This document shows positions 7,458-15,849 of a stretch of DNA of 43,612 nt, in pieces. The notes beneath the pieces were generated by a model. The model did not search any database and was not told the DNA's origin. It was given only the letters and a program-made list of their open reading frames with translations. This stretch comes from Phycisphaerales bacterium (GTDB lineage Bacteria; Planctomycetota; Phycisphaerae; Phycisphaerales; UBA1924): assembly GCA_027083355.1 (NCBI GenBank), contig JALWOY010000188.1, positions 1 to 43,612 on the forward strand, read 5' to 3'. Numbering within the stretch: position 1 is the stretch's first letter; every line of letters begins with the position of its first letter. The position numbers and the translations under genes were made by a program.

Positions 7458-9218
7458 TTACCGCGGTGTTTTCCCCTTGGGTGGAGAGAGGGCGTCTCGG
7501 CAGAGGCTGTCGAAGAGCTCGGCGGGGGCCGGTTGTTGCGTCCATAGCTCGAACTGGGCGGCGGCCTGTTTGACGAACATCTGGACGCCGTCGATGGTGC
7601 GGCAGCCCCGTTCGCGGGCGGCTTTGAGCATCGGGGTTTCGATGGGGTTGTAGACGGTATCGAAGAAGATCGTGTTCCGGTCGATGTGGTTCATTTCATG
7701 GACAGGGATGGAGAGGGCGGTTGCGGGTGGGGTGTCATCGGGCCGGCCGACCATGCCGACGGGCGTGCAATTGATGTAGGCGTTGCACGACGAATCGGGG
7801 AGGGCGCGGAGTGGTCGGGGATGGATCGGGAGATCTCGGCTGAGGCAGTCGGTGAGCTCCGCGGCGAGGGATTCGGCCCGGGAGAGGGTTCGGTTGAACA
7901 GGTCGATAGTCGCGCCGTGTTGCGCGAGGACTGCGGCGGCGGCCCGGGCGACCCCGCCGGCACCGACAACGCTGATGCGGGCCGTGGAAAGATCGATGCG
8001 ATCGGCGAGGAGTTCGAGAATGGCGCGGGCGTCGGTGTTGGCGGTGCGGATTCGGCCGGGCGAGGTGACGGCGATGGTGTTTGCGGCGCCGCAGAGATCT
8101 CCCGGTTCGGCGCCCGGTTCCCGGCCGAGGCGTGCGGCGGATTCTTTGTGTGGGATGGTGACGCTGGCTCCGGCGAAGTCGAGGTGTTTGTCGTCGAGGA
8201 AGGCGTGGAGGGTTGCCTTGAAACTCGCGGCGGAGGTGGCCGGGTCTTTTTCGTCGGCGGCGATCGGGAGGGGGAGGTAGACGGCGTTGTGGTTGATGGT
8301 GTTGAAGCCGGCGTTGTGGATCAGGGGGCCGAGGGATTGGGTGACGGGCCAGCCGATGACGCCGAGGAGGTTGGTATCGGGGTCGATTGATCTGAAACGG
8401 TAGAGGCCGAGGAGGTCGTCGATTGTGGGTTGTCCCGGCGCGGTGGCGGCCTGTTCCCGGAGGCTTGCGAACGTGAGGAAGGCGTTGAATTTCGGTGCGA
8501 GGACTCGGCTCATGAGGCCGAACTGGCCCATGCCGAGAGCGATGGTGGGCTTTGGTGCGTTTCGGAGGATTTCGAAGAGGTCGAGGTTGTCGCGGAGCGA
8601 TCTGGCGCGGAAGGCGACCTTGACGACGCTGCAGGCCGGTTCGTCGTACGCAGCGAGGAGTTTGCGCTGGAGGTCGGGCGGGCGGGTCTGGAAATCATGG
8701 ATGGAGAGGATCAGGCGTGTCGAGACGCGGCGTTTCTGATCCGGGTGGGACACGCACAGATTGATTTTTTGTCTGAGGTTGGCCGAGCGGGTGTAGGCGG
8801 CGAGCTCGACGTCGAGGTAGGCGGGGGGTGCTTCGGATTCGCAGCAGAGCTTTTCGAAGAGCGCGACGCGGTGGGCGTCGTCGCCGTCGTAGTCGCCGCC
8901 TTCCCATGTGGGGCGGCAGGTGAGGATAACCGGGAGCGGGCTTTCGGCAAGGAGGCGGTGGAGTTGGGCTGTGATGAAGGTGTGGTCTTGGTAAGGTGAG
9001 GAGGGGAGGGAGGGAGGAGATTCAGCCGAGACAGGCGGGACGCCTGTCCCACCATGGGAGGTGGGGGCGTTGAAGTAGCGGTCGATGCGGAATTCGACGA
9101 GGTCGGCGCCCTTTTGTTTGGCGAGGGCGGCGTCGGCGAGGGCGGCGTCGATCGGGTCCGTCTCGGCGGGGTGGCCCAGGGACTCGACGAATACAGGAAC
9201 ACAGACGAGAGTCGGCAT
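7458..9218 (-). CDS. aroDE: Bifunctional 3-dehydroquinate dehydratase (type I) / shikimate dehydrogenase
   Basis: This fusion catalyses two consecutive shikimate steps: dehydration of 3-dehydroquinate and NADPH reduction of 3-dehydroshikimate. In 586 residues, AroD (about 1-265) shows VEFRIDRY (41-48), the catalytic His in ILSIHDF and the Schiff-base Lys in VVKVAF. AroE (about 290-575) shows VIGWPVTQSLGPLIHN, the catalytic Lys in VTIPHKE, AANT, NTDA, the NADP loop VGAGGVARA with NRT, and NCTPVGM. Residues 55-66 (HGGTGVPPVSAE) are encoded by a genomic palindromic repeat inserted in frame. ATG at 9218 lies exactly 6 nt after a TACGCT box, suggesting a leaderless message. It diverges from mntR. 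The same fusion order is known from Chlamydiae and plants. Confidence 0.93.
   Translation of the reverse strand: MPTLVCVPVFVESLGHPAETDPIDAALADAALAKQKGADLVEFRIDRYFNAPTSHGGTGVPPVSAESPPSLPSSPYQDHTFITAQLHRLLAESPLPVILTCRPTWEGGDYDGDDAHRVALFEKLCCESEAPPAYLDVELAAYTRSANLRQKINLCVSHPDQKRRVSTRLILSIHDFQTRPPDLQRKLLAAYDEPACSVVKVAFRARSLRDNLDLFEILRNAPKPTIALGMGQFGLMSRVLAPKFNAFLTFASLREQAATAPGQPTIDDLLGLYRFRSIDPDTNLLGVIGWPVTQSLGPLIHNAGFNTINHNAVYLPLPIAADEKDPATSAASFKATLHAFLDDKHLDFAGASVTIPHKESAARLGREPGAEPGDLCGAANTIAVTSPGRIRTANTDARAILELLADRIDLSTARISVVGAGGVARAAAAVLAQHGATIDLFNRTLSRAESLAAELTDCLSRDLPIHPRPLRALPDSSCNAYINCTPVGMVGRPDDTPPATALSIPVHEMNHIDRNTIFFDTVYNPIETPMLKAARERGCRTIDGVQMFVKQAAAQFELWTQQPAPAELFDSLCRDALSPPKGKTPR
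9021..9056 (-). repeat. Palindromic repeat inside aroDE
   Basis: The GACAGGCGGGACGCCTGTC palindrome is the same unit as at 10500-10520 and 427-449. It lies wholly within the aroD part and keeps the frame, adding about 12 residues after the VEFRIDRY strand. Confidence 0.85.
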
Positions 9219-9224
9219 GAGCAG

Positions 9225-9230
9225 AGCGTA
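9225..9230 (-). promoter_or_regulatory. TAnnnT box 6 nt before the aroDE start
   Basis: TACGCT reads on the minus strand at 9230-9225 and is followed by 6 bases and the ATG at 9218. The same box and spacing precede the esterase (38185), epimerase (35082) and nucleotidyltransferase (43211) genes, and the sirtuin if GTG 32723 is its start. This is the geometry of a -10 element that starts transcription on the initiation codon. Confidence 0.45.
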
Positions 9231-9277
9231 CCCGTCGAAGCGGGATGGCGCTATCGTTGAGGCCGGAGAGAACCCAC

Positions 9278-9715
9278 GTGCACGAGCATCCGCGCGCCAC
9301 CGCCCATCGCCGAACCCGCGACGACCATTCGATGGAGACCGCGGAGGACTATGTCGAGGCTGTCGCCGATGTGATCGATCAGACGGGCGCGTGCCGGGTG
9401 ACGGATCTGTCGCGGCGTTTCGGGGTCAGCCACGTGACGGTTTCGCGGATCGTGGGCCGCCTCGAGAAGGCGGGGTATGTGGTGACGCAGCCGAGGCGGC
9501 CGATCGAGTTGACGGCATCGGGTCGTCGGTTGGCCGAGCAGAGCCGGCATCGGCACGAGATCGTGTATGGATTTCTGCGGGCGATCGGGGTGAGCGAGCG
9601 GACGGCGGCGATTGACTCGGAAGGGATCGAGCATCACGTCAGCGGAGAGACGCTGGAGCGGCTGCGGAGCCTGACGGAACGGCTGGCTGACGGCGGCATG
9701 GGCAGCGGGGTATAG
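9278..9715 (+). CDS. mntR: MntR-like metal-responsive regulator (DtxR family)
   Basis: This is probably a manganese-sensing repressor that binds DNA when loaded with metal. The 145 residues hold a winged helix-turn-helix (TDLSRRFGVSHVTVSRIVGRL) and the metal-binding positions of the MntR family: the AEDYVE Asp and Glu, the His in SRHRHEIV, and the Glu/His set in SEGIEHHVS. It ends soon after the dimerisation helices, like MntR and unlike longer DtxR or IdeR proteins with an SH3 domain. The GTG at 9278 has GGAGAG 7 bases before it, and a possible -10 TATCGT lies at 9252-9257. An upstream ATG at 9245 is the alternative start. No manganese transporter is in this window, so its targets are unknown. 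It diverges from aroDE. Confidence 0.82.
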   Translation: MHEHPRATAHRRTRDDHSMETAEDYVEAVADVIDQTGACRVTDLSRRFGVSHVTVSRIVGRLEKAGYVVTQPRRPIELTASGRRLAEQSRHRHEIVYGFLRAIGVSERTAAIDSEGIEHHVSGETLERLRSLTERLADGGMGSGV

Positions 9716-9757
9716 GTGGGCCAGATTTTTTTGGGTTGTTCCGTTCGGCGTCCTGAT

Positions 9758-9788
9758 GCATAACACGTTGTGTGGCAATGGGTTATGC
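9758..9788. promoter_or_regulatory. Inverted repeat downstream of mntR
   Basis: GCATAAC at 9758-9764 and GTTATGC at 9782-9788 are perfect 7-base arms around 17 bases. It could be an operator or part of a structured RNA. It sits in the AT-richer, repeat-free stretch 9716-9960. Confidence 0.35.
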
Positions 9789-9896
9789 TGGTGGCCGGGC
9801 CGTGTGGGTGTGAAAATACAAAAAATTTTCCGTCGAAGACTGGCACGTCTGAAAACTTGTGGCAGTTTGTGGGTGTCTTGTCTCTCTCCTCCTATG

Positions 9897-9936
9897 ACTC
9901 GACTGCGGGCGGAAACACGCGTAGTCGAGTTTTTTT
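9897..9936 (+). terminator. Rho-independent terminator
   Basis: ACTCGACT (9897-9904) pairs perfectly with AGTCGAGT (9923-9930), and the following run of T extends to 9936. The 18-base loop contains further GCG/CGC pairing. It lies 180 bases after the mntR stop, so it may end the mntR transcript or a separate small RNA encoded in 9720-9936. Confidence 0.65.
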
Positions 9937-10022
9937 CTGCGCGCTGATTATGTGTACGCAATTTGTTTGTATCTTGGGATGAGCCACGTCCAGCAGTATT
10001 GAATCCGGCGCGTGAAGTGTGG

Positions 10023-10560
10023 GGCGATGGAGAGACGGGCTGGAAGCCCGTCCCACGAGGGGGAGGAGGCGTTGGAGAGACGGGCTGGAAGCCCGTCCCA
10101 CGAGGGGGAGAAGGGAACGGAGAATCAGGAGCCCCTCACCCCGGCCCTCTCCCCGCAAGACGGGGAGAGGGAGGGGGGTTTCGGTGGGTTGTGTGGATCG
10201 TGTGGGAATCCGACGCTTCGCAGGCTCAGCGTCGGCGTCTGGTCGGTTGAGAAGCACGGTCCGGTGGAGCTGGAAGTTGGTCCTGCGAGGAGCGTTTGAA
10301 ACCCGGCCCGTCGCTCACGCTCCGGGCTCATTTGCGGGGAGAGAGATAGAGACGGTCTGGAAGCCTGTCCCACGAGGTGGAGGAAGGGGAGGAGAGAGGA
10401 GAAAGCCCTCGCTTCCGCTCGGGCCTCTTTGGGGAGGAAATTGAAAGACATGGAGGGACGGGCTGGAAGCCCGTCCCACGAGAACATGAAGAGGAAGGAG
10501 GAGACAGGCGGGACGCCTGTCACACCTGGAGAGGTGAGCCCTCGCTTCGGATCGGGGCTG
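10023..10560. repeat. Large cluster of palindromic repeat units
   Basis: Units in order: GACGGGCTGGAAGCCCGTC twice (10033-10055 and 10078-10100). Next is the unit with AGGAGCCCCTCACCCCGG and a CTCTCCCCGC/GGGGAGAG hairpin (about 10110-10180). Then come CCGACGCTTCGCAGGCTCAG with AGCGTCGG (10208-10240) and the long-form tail with a CCCGTCGCTCACGCTCCGGG palindrome (10240-10330). After these are a diverged GACGG...CTGTC copy (about 10352), a CTCGCTTCCGCTCGGGCCTC unit (10407-10430), another GACGGGCTGG copy (about 10457) and a GACAGGCGGGACGCCTGTC unit (10502-10520). No gene is seen in 9716-10646 apart from the sites noted separately. Confidence 0.85.
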
Positions 10561-10646
10561 GGTCGGGGGAGGGTGGGCCGTGTGGTGGTCCGGTGTCGGG
10601 TGCAATATCCTGCCGGCGGAGCCGTTCAGGGGTTGGAGGTCCGGAC

Positions 10647-11621
10647 ATGCGTCGTCTCATCGCTCTTTTCGCTGTGCTTCTTTCCGGCGTCGTGTTCGGG
10701 GCCGAGGCTGTCGATTCGGGCGAGCTCGCGTTCCGCGACGGGGCCCGGGACAAGACGATGTATCTGCGGGTGCGCTACCCGGACAGGGCCGACGGGGCCT
10801 GCCCGCTCGTCGTGTTCAGCCACGGCATGGGCGGCTCGTACGACGCGTTCCCCGATCTGAGCACGCTGCTGGCCGAGCACGGCTACGTGGTGGTGCACCC
10901 GATGCACAGCGATTCGATCGCTCTGCGGCGGCGCAACGGTGAATCGGGCAAGTCGTTGCGCGACGCTTTGTCTCGGCGGGGCATGAAGAAAGTCGATCTG
11001 CCGGACCGGATCGCCGACTGCGTGTGGGTGCTCGATCACCTCGACGAGATCGAACAGGCGATCGGGCGGCCGGGGTTGATCGATCGGGAGCACGCGGCGA
11101 TGGCGGGCCACTCGGCCGGGGCGATGACGACGCAGGCGCTGGCGGGTCTGCGGTTCTATGCGTGGGGCGGTCGGCGGAGCCGGGCGTTGGTGGATGAGCC
11201 CCGGTTCGACGCGTTCGTGGTGATCTCGGGCCAGGGGACGACGCGGCGGTCGCTCAAGCCGGGGTCGTGGGAAGACATGAAGCGGCCGATGCTGGTGTTC
11301 ACGGGGTCGGAGGACGAGATTGCGATCAGCAAGGAGACGCCCGCGAGCCGGCGGGAACCTTTCGAGTATGCCCCGCCGGGGGGGAAGTATCTCGTGTTCA
11401 TCGATGGGGCGACGCACTCGAGTTATTCCGGGTCGAAACACGCCCGGCTGCTGCATGAAAAGCCGCCCGAGAACGTAGACGCGATCGTGTCGCTCGTAGA
11501 TACCGTGACACTGCATTTTCTGGACGCGTACGTCCGCGGCGACGCGGCCGCGCGGGCGTGGCTGGATTCGGACGCCCCGGCGGCGTTGCCCGGCGTGAAG
11601 GTGGAGTTTCAGCGGAAGTAG
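10647..11621 (+). CDS. Secreted alpha/beta hydrolase
   Basis: The 324-residue protein is of the dienelactone-hydrolase/platelet-acetylhydrolase-like type. The first ~21 residues (MRRLIALFAVLLSGVVFGAEA) are a signal peptide, so it is probably exported. The fold is shown by VVFSHGMGGSYDAF (oxyanion loop), AMAGHSAGAMT with the nucleophile Ser, an acidic residue in TGSEDEIA, and the catalytic His in DGATHSSYSG. The family hydrolyses esters or lipids, but the substrate cannot be read here. GGAGG at 10635-10639, 7 bases before the ATG, decides this start although the frame is open upstream. The gene stands alone between two large repeat clusters. Confidence 0.85.
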   Translation: MRRLIALFAVLLSGVVFGAEAVDSGELAFRDGARDKTMYLRVRYPDRADGACPLVVFSHGMGGSYDAFPDLSTLLAEHGYVVVHPMHSDSIALRRRNGESGKSLRDALSRRGMKKVDLPDRIADCVWVLDHLDEIEQAIGRPGLIDREHAAMAGHSAGAMTTQALAGLRFYAWGGRRSRALVDEPRFDAFVVISGQGTTRRSLKPGSWEDMKRPMLVFTGSEDEIAISKETPASRREPFEYAPPGGKYLVFIDGATHSSYSGSKHARLLHEKPPENVDAIVSLVDTVTLHFLDAYVRGDAAARAWLDSDAPAALPGVKVEFQRK

Positions 11622-11628
11622 ATCGACC

Positions 11629-12085
11629 GGAGAGTCGGGCTGGAAGCCCGTCCCACGAGGTGGAGGAGAGGGAGAGACGGGCAAGATGCCCGTCCCACGA
11701 GGTGGAGAAGGGAACGGAGAATCAGGAGCCCCTCACCCCGGCCCTCTCCCCGCAAGGCGGGGAGAGGGAGGGCGTCATTGTTGTGATGGGGCGGGGTGCC
11801 GGGCTTGGGGAGAAGAGGGAAGCCCTCGCTTCCGCTCGGGCCTCTTTTGGGAGAAAGTTGAAGGAGATGGAGAGACGGGCTGGAAGCCCGTCCCACGAGA
11901 ACATGAAGAGGAAGGAGGTAGAGCGACGGGCTGGAAGCCCGTCCCACGAGGTGGAGAAGGGAACGGAGAATCAGGAGCCCCTCACCCCGGCCCTCTCCCC
12001 GCAAGGCGGGGAGAGGGAGGGAGGTTTCGGCGTGCATTGGATCGGTCGGAGAATGCGACGCTTTGCGGGGTCAGCGTCGGCGTCT
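11629..12085. repeat. Second large cluster of palindromic repeat units
   Basis: Units in order: a GTCGGGCTGGAAGCCCGTC variant (about 11634); GACGGGCAAGATGCCCGTC (about 11676); the CTCACCCCGG/CTCTCCCCGC unit (11705-11775); CTCGCTTCCGCTCGGGCCTC (about 11825); two GACGGGCTGG...CCCGTC copies (about 11875 and 11926); the CTCACCCCGG unit again (11955-12025); and a decayed CGACGCT/AGCGTCGG palindrome (about 12056-12085). The order of units matches parts of 10023-10560 and 17005-17270. No gene is seen in 11622-12222. Confidence 0.85.
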
Positions 12086-12168
12086 GGAATTGTCGGTGTC
12101 CGGAACAAATCGATGGCATGATATTCGAGAACGTGTGTTGAAGGTGTTGCCGGTTCGGGTTGGACGCC

Positions 12169-12174
12169 TAAAAT
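12169..12174 (+). promoter_or_regulatory. Possible -10 box upstream of nifJ
   Basis: TAAAAT in the context GCCTAAAATGG, about 48 bases before the nifJ ATG. TTGCCG at 12147-12152 is a weak -35 candidate with a 16-base spacer. The same CTAAAAT context precedes iorA. Confidence 0.35.
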
Positions 12175-12222
12175 GGACTATGTGATCCGTATCGTCCAGT
12201 CCTACTTCACCGGGGATCAATC

Positions 12223-15200
12223 ATGTCTGAGCACTTTGCCACGATGGACGCCAACGAGGCGGCCGCGAGCGTTGCGTATCGGCTGAGCGAGGTTGCGGCG
12301 ATTTATCCCATCACGCCTTCGAGCCCGATGGGCGAGTTCGCCGACGAATGGTCGGGCCGGGGCAAGGAGAATATCTGGGGGCAGGTTCCGACGGTCGCGG
12401 AGATGCAGGCCGAGGGCGGGGCCGCGGGTGCCGTGCACGGTGCGGCGACGGCGGGTTCGCTGGCGACGACGTTCACGGCTTCGCAGGGCCTGCTGCTGAT
12501 GATCCCGAATATGTACAAGATCGCGGGCGAGTTGACGCCGTTCGTGATGCACGTGGCGGCGCGGACGATCGCGACTCACGCGCTTTCGATCTTCGGGGAT
12601 CACTCGGACGTGATGGCGTGCCGGCAGACGGGGTTCGCGATGCTGGCGTCGAACTGTGTGCAGGAAGCGCACGACATGGCGGCGGTGGCGCACGCGGCGA
12701 CGCTCGAGAGCCGCATCCCGTTCATGCACTTCTTCGACGGGTTCCGGACGTCGCACGAGCTGGGGAAGATCACGACGATCTCGGACGATCAGTTGCGGGC
12801 GTTGATGGACGACTCGGCGGTGGAGGCGCAGCGGGCGCGTGGGCTGACGCCCGATCGGCCCGTGGTGCGCGGGACGGCGCACAACCCGGACACGTTCTTC
12901 CAGGCGCGCGAGGCGTGCAACCCGTTCTACGAGGCGTGCCCTGGTGTGGTGCAGGACGTGATGGACCGGTTCGGGGAGATCACGGGCCGGTCGTACAGCC
13001 TGTTCGAGTACGCCGGCGACCCGGAGGCGGAGCGGGTGATCGTGCTGATGGGCTCGGGCGTGGAGACGGCGAAGGAGACGGTCGAGTATCTGGCGGGCAA
13101 GGGCGAGAAGGTGGGTGTGATCGCGGTGCGGCTATATCGGCCGTTCTCGGCGGAGCACCTTGCCAGGGCGCTGCCGACGACGACGAAGCGCATCGCGGTG
13201 CTGGACCGGACGAAGGAGCCCGGGGCGCCGGCGGAGCCTTTGTTCCTCGACGTTTCGGCGGCGCTGATGGAGATGGCGCGTGCGAACGCGTTGCCGACGG
13301 GCGAGATGCCGATGCTGATCGGTGGGCGGTTCGGGCTTTCGAGCAAGGAATTCGCGCCGGCGCACGTCAAGGCGGTGTTCGACGAGTTGGCCAAGGAAGC
13401 CCCGAAGCCGCGGTTCACGGTGGGGATCGTGGACGACGTGACGCATCTTTCGCTGGACGTGGACGAGTCGTTCGACATCGAACCCGATGACGTGCTGCGG
13501 GGGGTGTTCTTCGGGCTGGGCAGCGACGGGACGGTGGGGGCGAACAAGAACAGCATCAAGATTCTGGGCGAGCAGACGGACAGCTTCGTGCAGGGCTATT
13601 TCGTGTACGACTCGAAGAAATCGGGTTCGATGACGGTGTCGCACCTGCGGGTGTCACCCCGGTCGATCCGGTCGACGTATCTGATCCGGTCGGCGCAGTT
13701 CGTGGCGTGCCACCAGTTCAACTTCCTTGAGAAACGCGACGTGCTGTCGATGGCGGCGCCGGGGGGCGTGTTCCTGCTCAACTCGCCGTACGGGCCCGAC
13801 GAGGTGTGGGACCGGTTGCCGCGTGACGTGCAGCAGCACATCATCGAGAAGGATCTGAAGTTCTATGTGATCGACGCGACGGCGGTCGCGGAACAGGTGG
13901 GCGTGGGGCGGCGGATCAACACCGTCATGCAGACGTGCTTCTTCGCGCTCTCCGGGCTGATGCCTCAGGAGGAGGCGATCGAGAAGATCAAGGCGGCGAT
14001 CGAGAAATCGTACGGAAAGCAGGGCGACGAGGTCGTTCGGCGGAACAAGGCCGCGGTGGACGAAGCGCTGGCGAACATGCACCGCGTCGAGCACCCCGGG
14101 AAGGTGACGTCGACGCTGGAGCGGCCGCCGGTGGTGGGGGAGGATGCGCCGGAATTCGTCAAGCGGGTGACGGCTGTGATGATGGAGGGCAAGGGGGACC
14201 TGCTGCCGGTGAGTGCGTTCCCGCCGGACGGGACGTGGCCGACGGGGACGACGCGGTTCGAGCGTCGTTCGATCGCGACGTCGATCCCGATCTGGGACCC
14301 GTCGGTGTGCATCCAGTGCAACAAGTGTGCGGCGGTGTGCCCTCACGCGGCGATCCGTGCGAAGGCGTATGAGCCGGGGGGGCTGGAGGGGGCGCCGGAT
14401 TCGTTCCTGTGCACGGATTACAAGGCGAAGGATCTGCGCGGGCTTCAGTTCACGATCCAGGTGGCGCCGGACGATTGCACGGGGTGCCGGCTGTGCGTGA
14501 ACGTGTGCCCGGCAAAGAACAAGGCCAGCCCGAAGCGGCGGGCGATCAACATGGAGCCGAAGCTGCCGGTGCTCGATAGGGAGCGGGCGAATTTCGAGCA
14601 CTTCATCGAGATCCCGGAGTTGGACCGCGAGCGGGTGGTGCGGCTGGATGTGAAGGGGTCGCAGTTCTTCCGGCCGTTGTTCGAATATTCGGGCGCGTGC
14701 GCCGGGTGCGGCGAGACGCCGTACATCAAGATGCTGACGCAGCTGTTCGGCGACCGGATGGTGATCGCGAACGCGACGGGCTGCTCGTCGATTTACGGCG
14801 GGAACATGCCGACGACACCGTACTGCGTGGATGACGACGGTCGTGGGCCGGCGTGGTCGAATTCGCTGTTTGAGGACAACGCGGAGTTCGGGTACGGGAT
14901 GAAGCTGGCGACGGACGCGTTGACGGACCGGGCGCGGGTGTTGTTGCGGCGTCTCGCCGGTCGGTTGGGCGACGAGCTTGTGGGCGCCCTGCTGAACGCG
15001 GAGCAGCGGAGCGAGGCGGGCATCCGGGCGCAGCGTGAGCGTGTGGCGGTGCTGCGCGAGCGGCTGCGGGGGATCGATGGCGACGATGCGCGGGCGTTGA
15101 TGGCGTGTGCCGATTACCTCGTCCGCAAGAGTCAGTGGATCATCGGCGGTGACGGGTGGGCGTTCGACATCGGGTACGGCGGGCTGGACCACGTGCTGGC

Positions 15201-15849
15201 ACAGCCGAAGGACGTCAACGTGCTCGTGCTCGACACCGAGGTGTATTCGAACACGGGCGGGCAGGCGTCCAAGGCGACCCCGCTCGGGGCGGCGGCGAAG
15301 TTCGCGGCGACGGGGAAGGTGACGGACAAGAAGGACCTGGGCCTGATGGCGATGCACTACGGGCACGTGTACGTCGCATCGGTGGCGATGGGGGCCAAGG
15401 ACAACCACACGGTCAAGGCGATGCTCGAGGCGGAGAGCTACGACGGGCCCTCGCTGATCATCGCGTACAGCCACTGCATCGCGCACGGGTACGACATGGC
15501 GTTCGGGGCGGACCAGCAGCGGCGCGCGGTGGAATCGGGGATCTGGCCACTGTATCGGTATGACCCGAGGCGGGTGGAGGCTGGCGAGCCGCCGCTGACG
15601 ATCGACGCGCCGGCGGGGAAGATCCCGGTGAGCGAGTATCTCAACAACGAGACGCGGTTCAGGATGGTGGAGCGGATGGACCCGGAACGGTTCCGGCGCT
15701 TCACGAAGCAGACGCAGCGGTACGCCGAGCAGCGGATCGCGATTTACAAACACATGGCCTCGTTGCGTCTGGACGGCGGTTCCTCCGGCTCGGGCGGGGG
15801 TGAGCCCGCGGGCTCGGCCGTCGCCGCGATGGCGAAAGGTGGTGCGTGA
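12223..15849 (+). CDS. nifJ: Pyruvate:ferredoxin (flavodoxin) oxidoreductase
   Basis: This single-chain enzyme reversibly interconverts pyruvate plus CoA with acetyl-CoA, CO2 and reduced ferredoxin. The 1208 residues fit the homodimeric family. In order: the pyruvate/TPP domain (YPITPSSPMGEFADE near residue 28), the gamma-like domain near 430-620, and a two-cluster ferredoxin domain (CIQCNKCAAVCP at 696 and CTGCRLCVNVCP at 752). The C-terminal TPP domain has the proximal-cluster cysteines (CAGCGE, ATGCSS) and GDGWAFDIGYGG near 977 with TEVYSNTGGQ. The ATG at 12223 is preceded by a weak GGGGAT. The stop overlaps the next gene's ATG by one base, so the two are translationally coupled. The sequence does not tell whether it oxidises pyruvate or makes it. 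Confidence 0.96.
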   Translation: MSEHFATMDANEAAASVAYRLSEVAAIYPITPSSPMGEFADEWSGRGKENIWGQVPTVAEMQAEGGAAGAVHGAATAGSLATTFTASQGLLLMIPNMYKIAGELTPFVMHVAARTIATHALSIFGDHSDVMACRQTGFAMLASNCVQEAHDMAAVAHAATLESRIPFMHFFDGFRTSHELGKITTISDDQLRALMDDSAVEAQRARGLTPDRPVVRGTAHNPDTFFQAREACNPFYEACPGVVQDVMDRFGEITGRSYSLFEYAGDPEAERVIVLMGSGVETAKETVEYLAGKGEKVGVIAVRLYRPFSAEHLARALPTTTKRIAVLDRTKEPGAPAEPLFLDVSAALMEMARANALPTGEMPMLIGGRFGLSSKEFAPAHVKAVFDELAKEAPKPRFTVGIVDDVTHLSLDVDESFDIEPDDVLRGVFFGLGSDGTVGANKNSIKILGEQTDSFVQGYFVYDSKKSGSMTVSHLRVSPRSIRSTYLIRSAQFVACHQFNFLEKRDVLSMAAPGGVFLLNSPYGPDEVWDRLPRDVQQHIIEKDLKFYVIDATAVAEQVGVGRRINTVMQTCFFALSGLMPQEEAIEKIKAAIEKSYGKQGDEVVRRNKAAVDEALANMHRVEHPGKVTSTLERPPVVGEDAPEFVKRVTAVMMEGKGDLLPVSAFPPDGTWPTGTTRFERRSIATSIPIWDPSVCIQCNKCAAVCPHAAIRAKAYEPGGLEGAPDSFLCTDYKAKDLRGLQFTIQVAPDDCTGCRLCVNVCPAKNKASPKRRAINMEPKLPVLDRERANFEHFIEIPELDRERVVRLDVKGSQFFRPLFEYSGACAGCGETPYIKMLTQLFGDRMVIANATGCSSIYGGNMPTTPYCVDDDGRGPAWSNSLFEDNAEFGYGMKLATDALTDRARVLLRRLAGRLGDELVGALLNAEQRSEAGIRAQRERVAVLRERLRGIDGDDARALMACADYLVRKSQWIIGGDGWAFDIGYGGLDHVLAQPKDVNVLVLDTEVYSNTGGQASKATPLGAAAKFAATGKVTDKKDLGLMAMHYGHVYVASVAMGAKDNHTVKAMLEAESYDGPSLIIAYSHCIAHGYDMAFGADQQRRAVESGIWPLYRYDPRRVEAGEPPLTIDAPAGKIPVSEYLNNETRFRMVERMDPERFRRFTKQTQRYAEQRIAIYKHMASLRLDGGSSGSGGGEPAGSAVAAMAKGGA

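Noticed and set aside
10023-12085. Regular short repeats that could suggest CRISPR
   Set aside because: Units differ, spacing is irregular, units are palindromic and occur between many genes; no cas genes are present.
13654-15753. Long minus-strand open frame opposite nifJ
   Set aside because: Same antisense codon-bias effect; no domain is visible.
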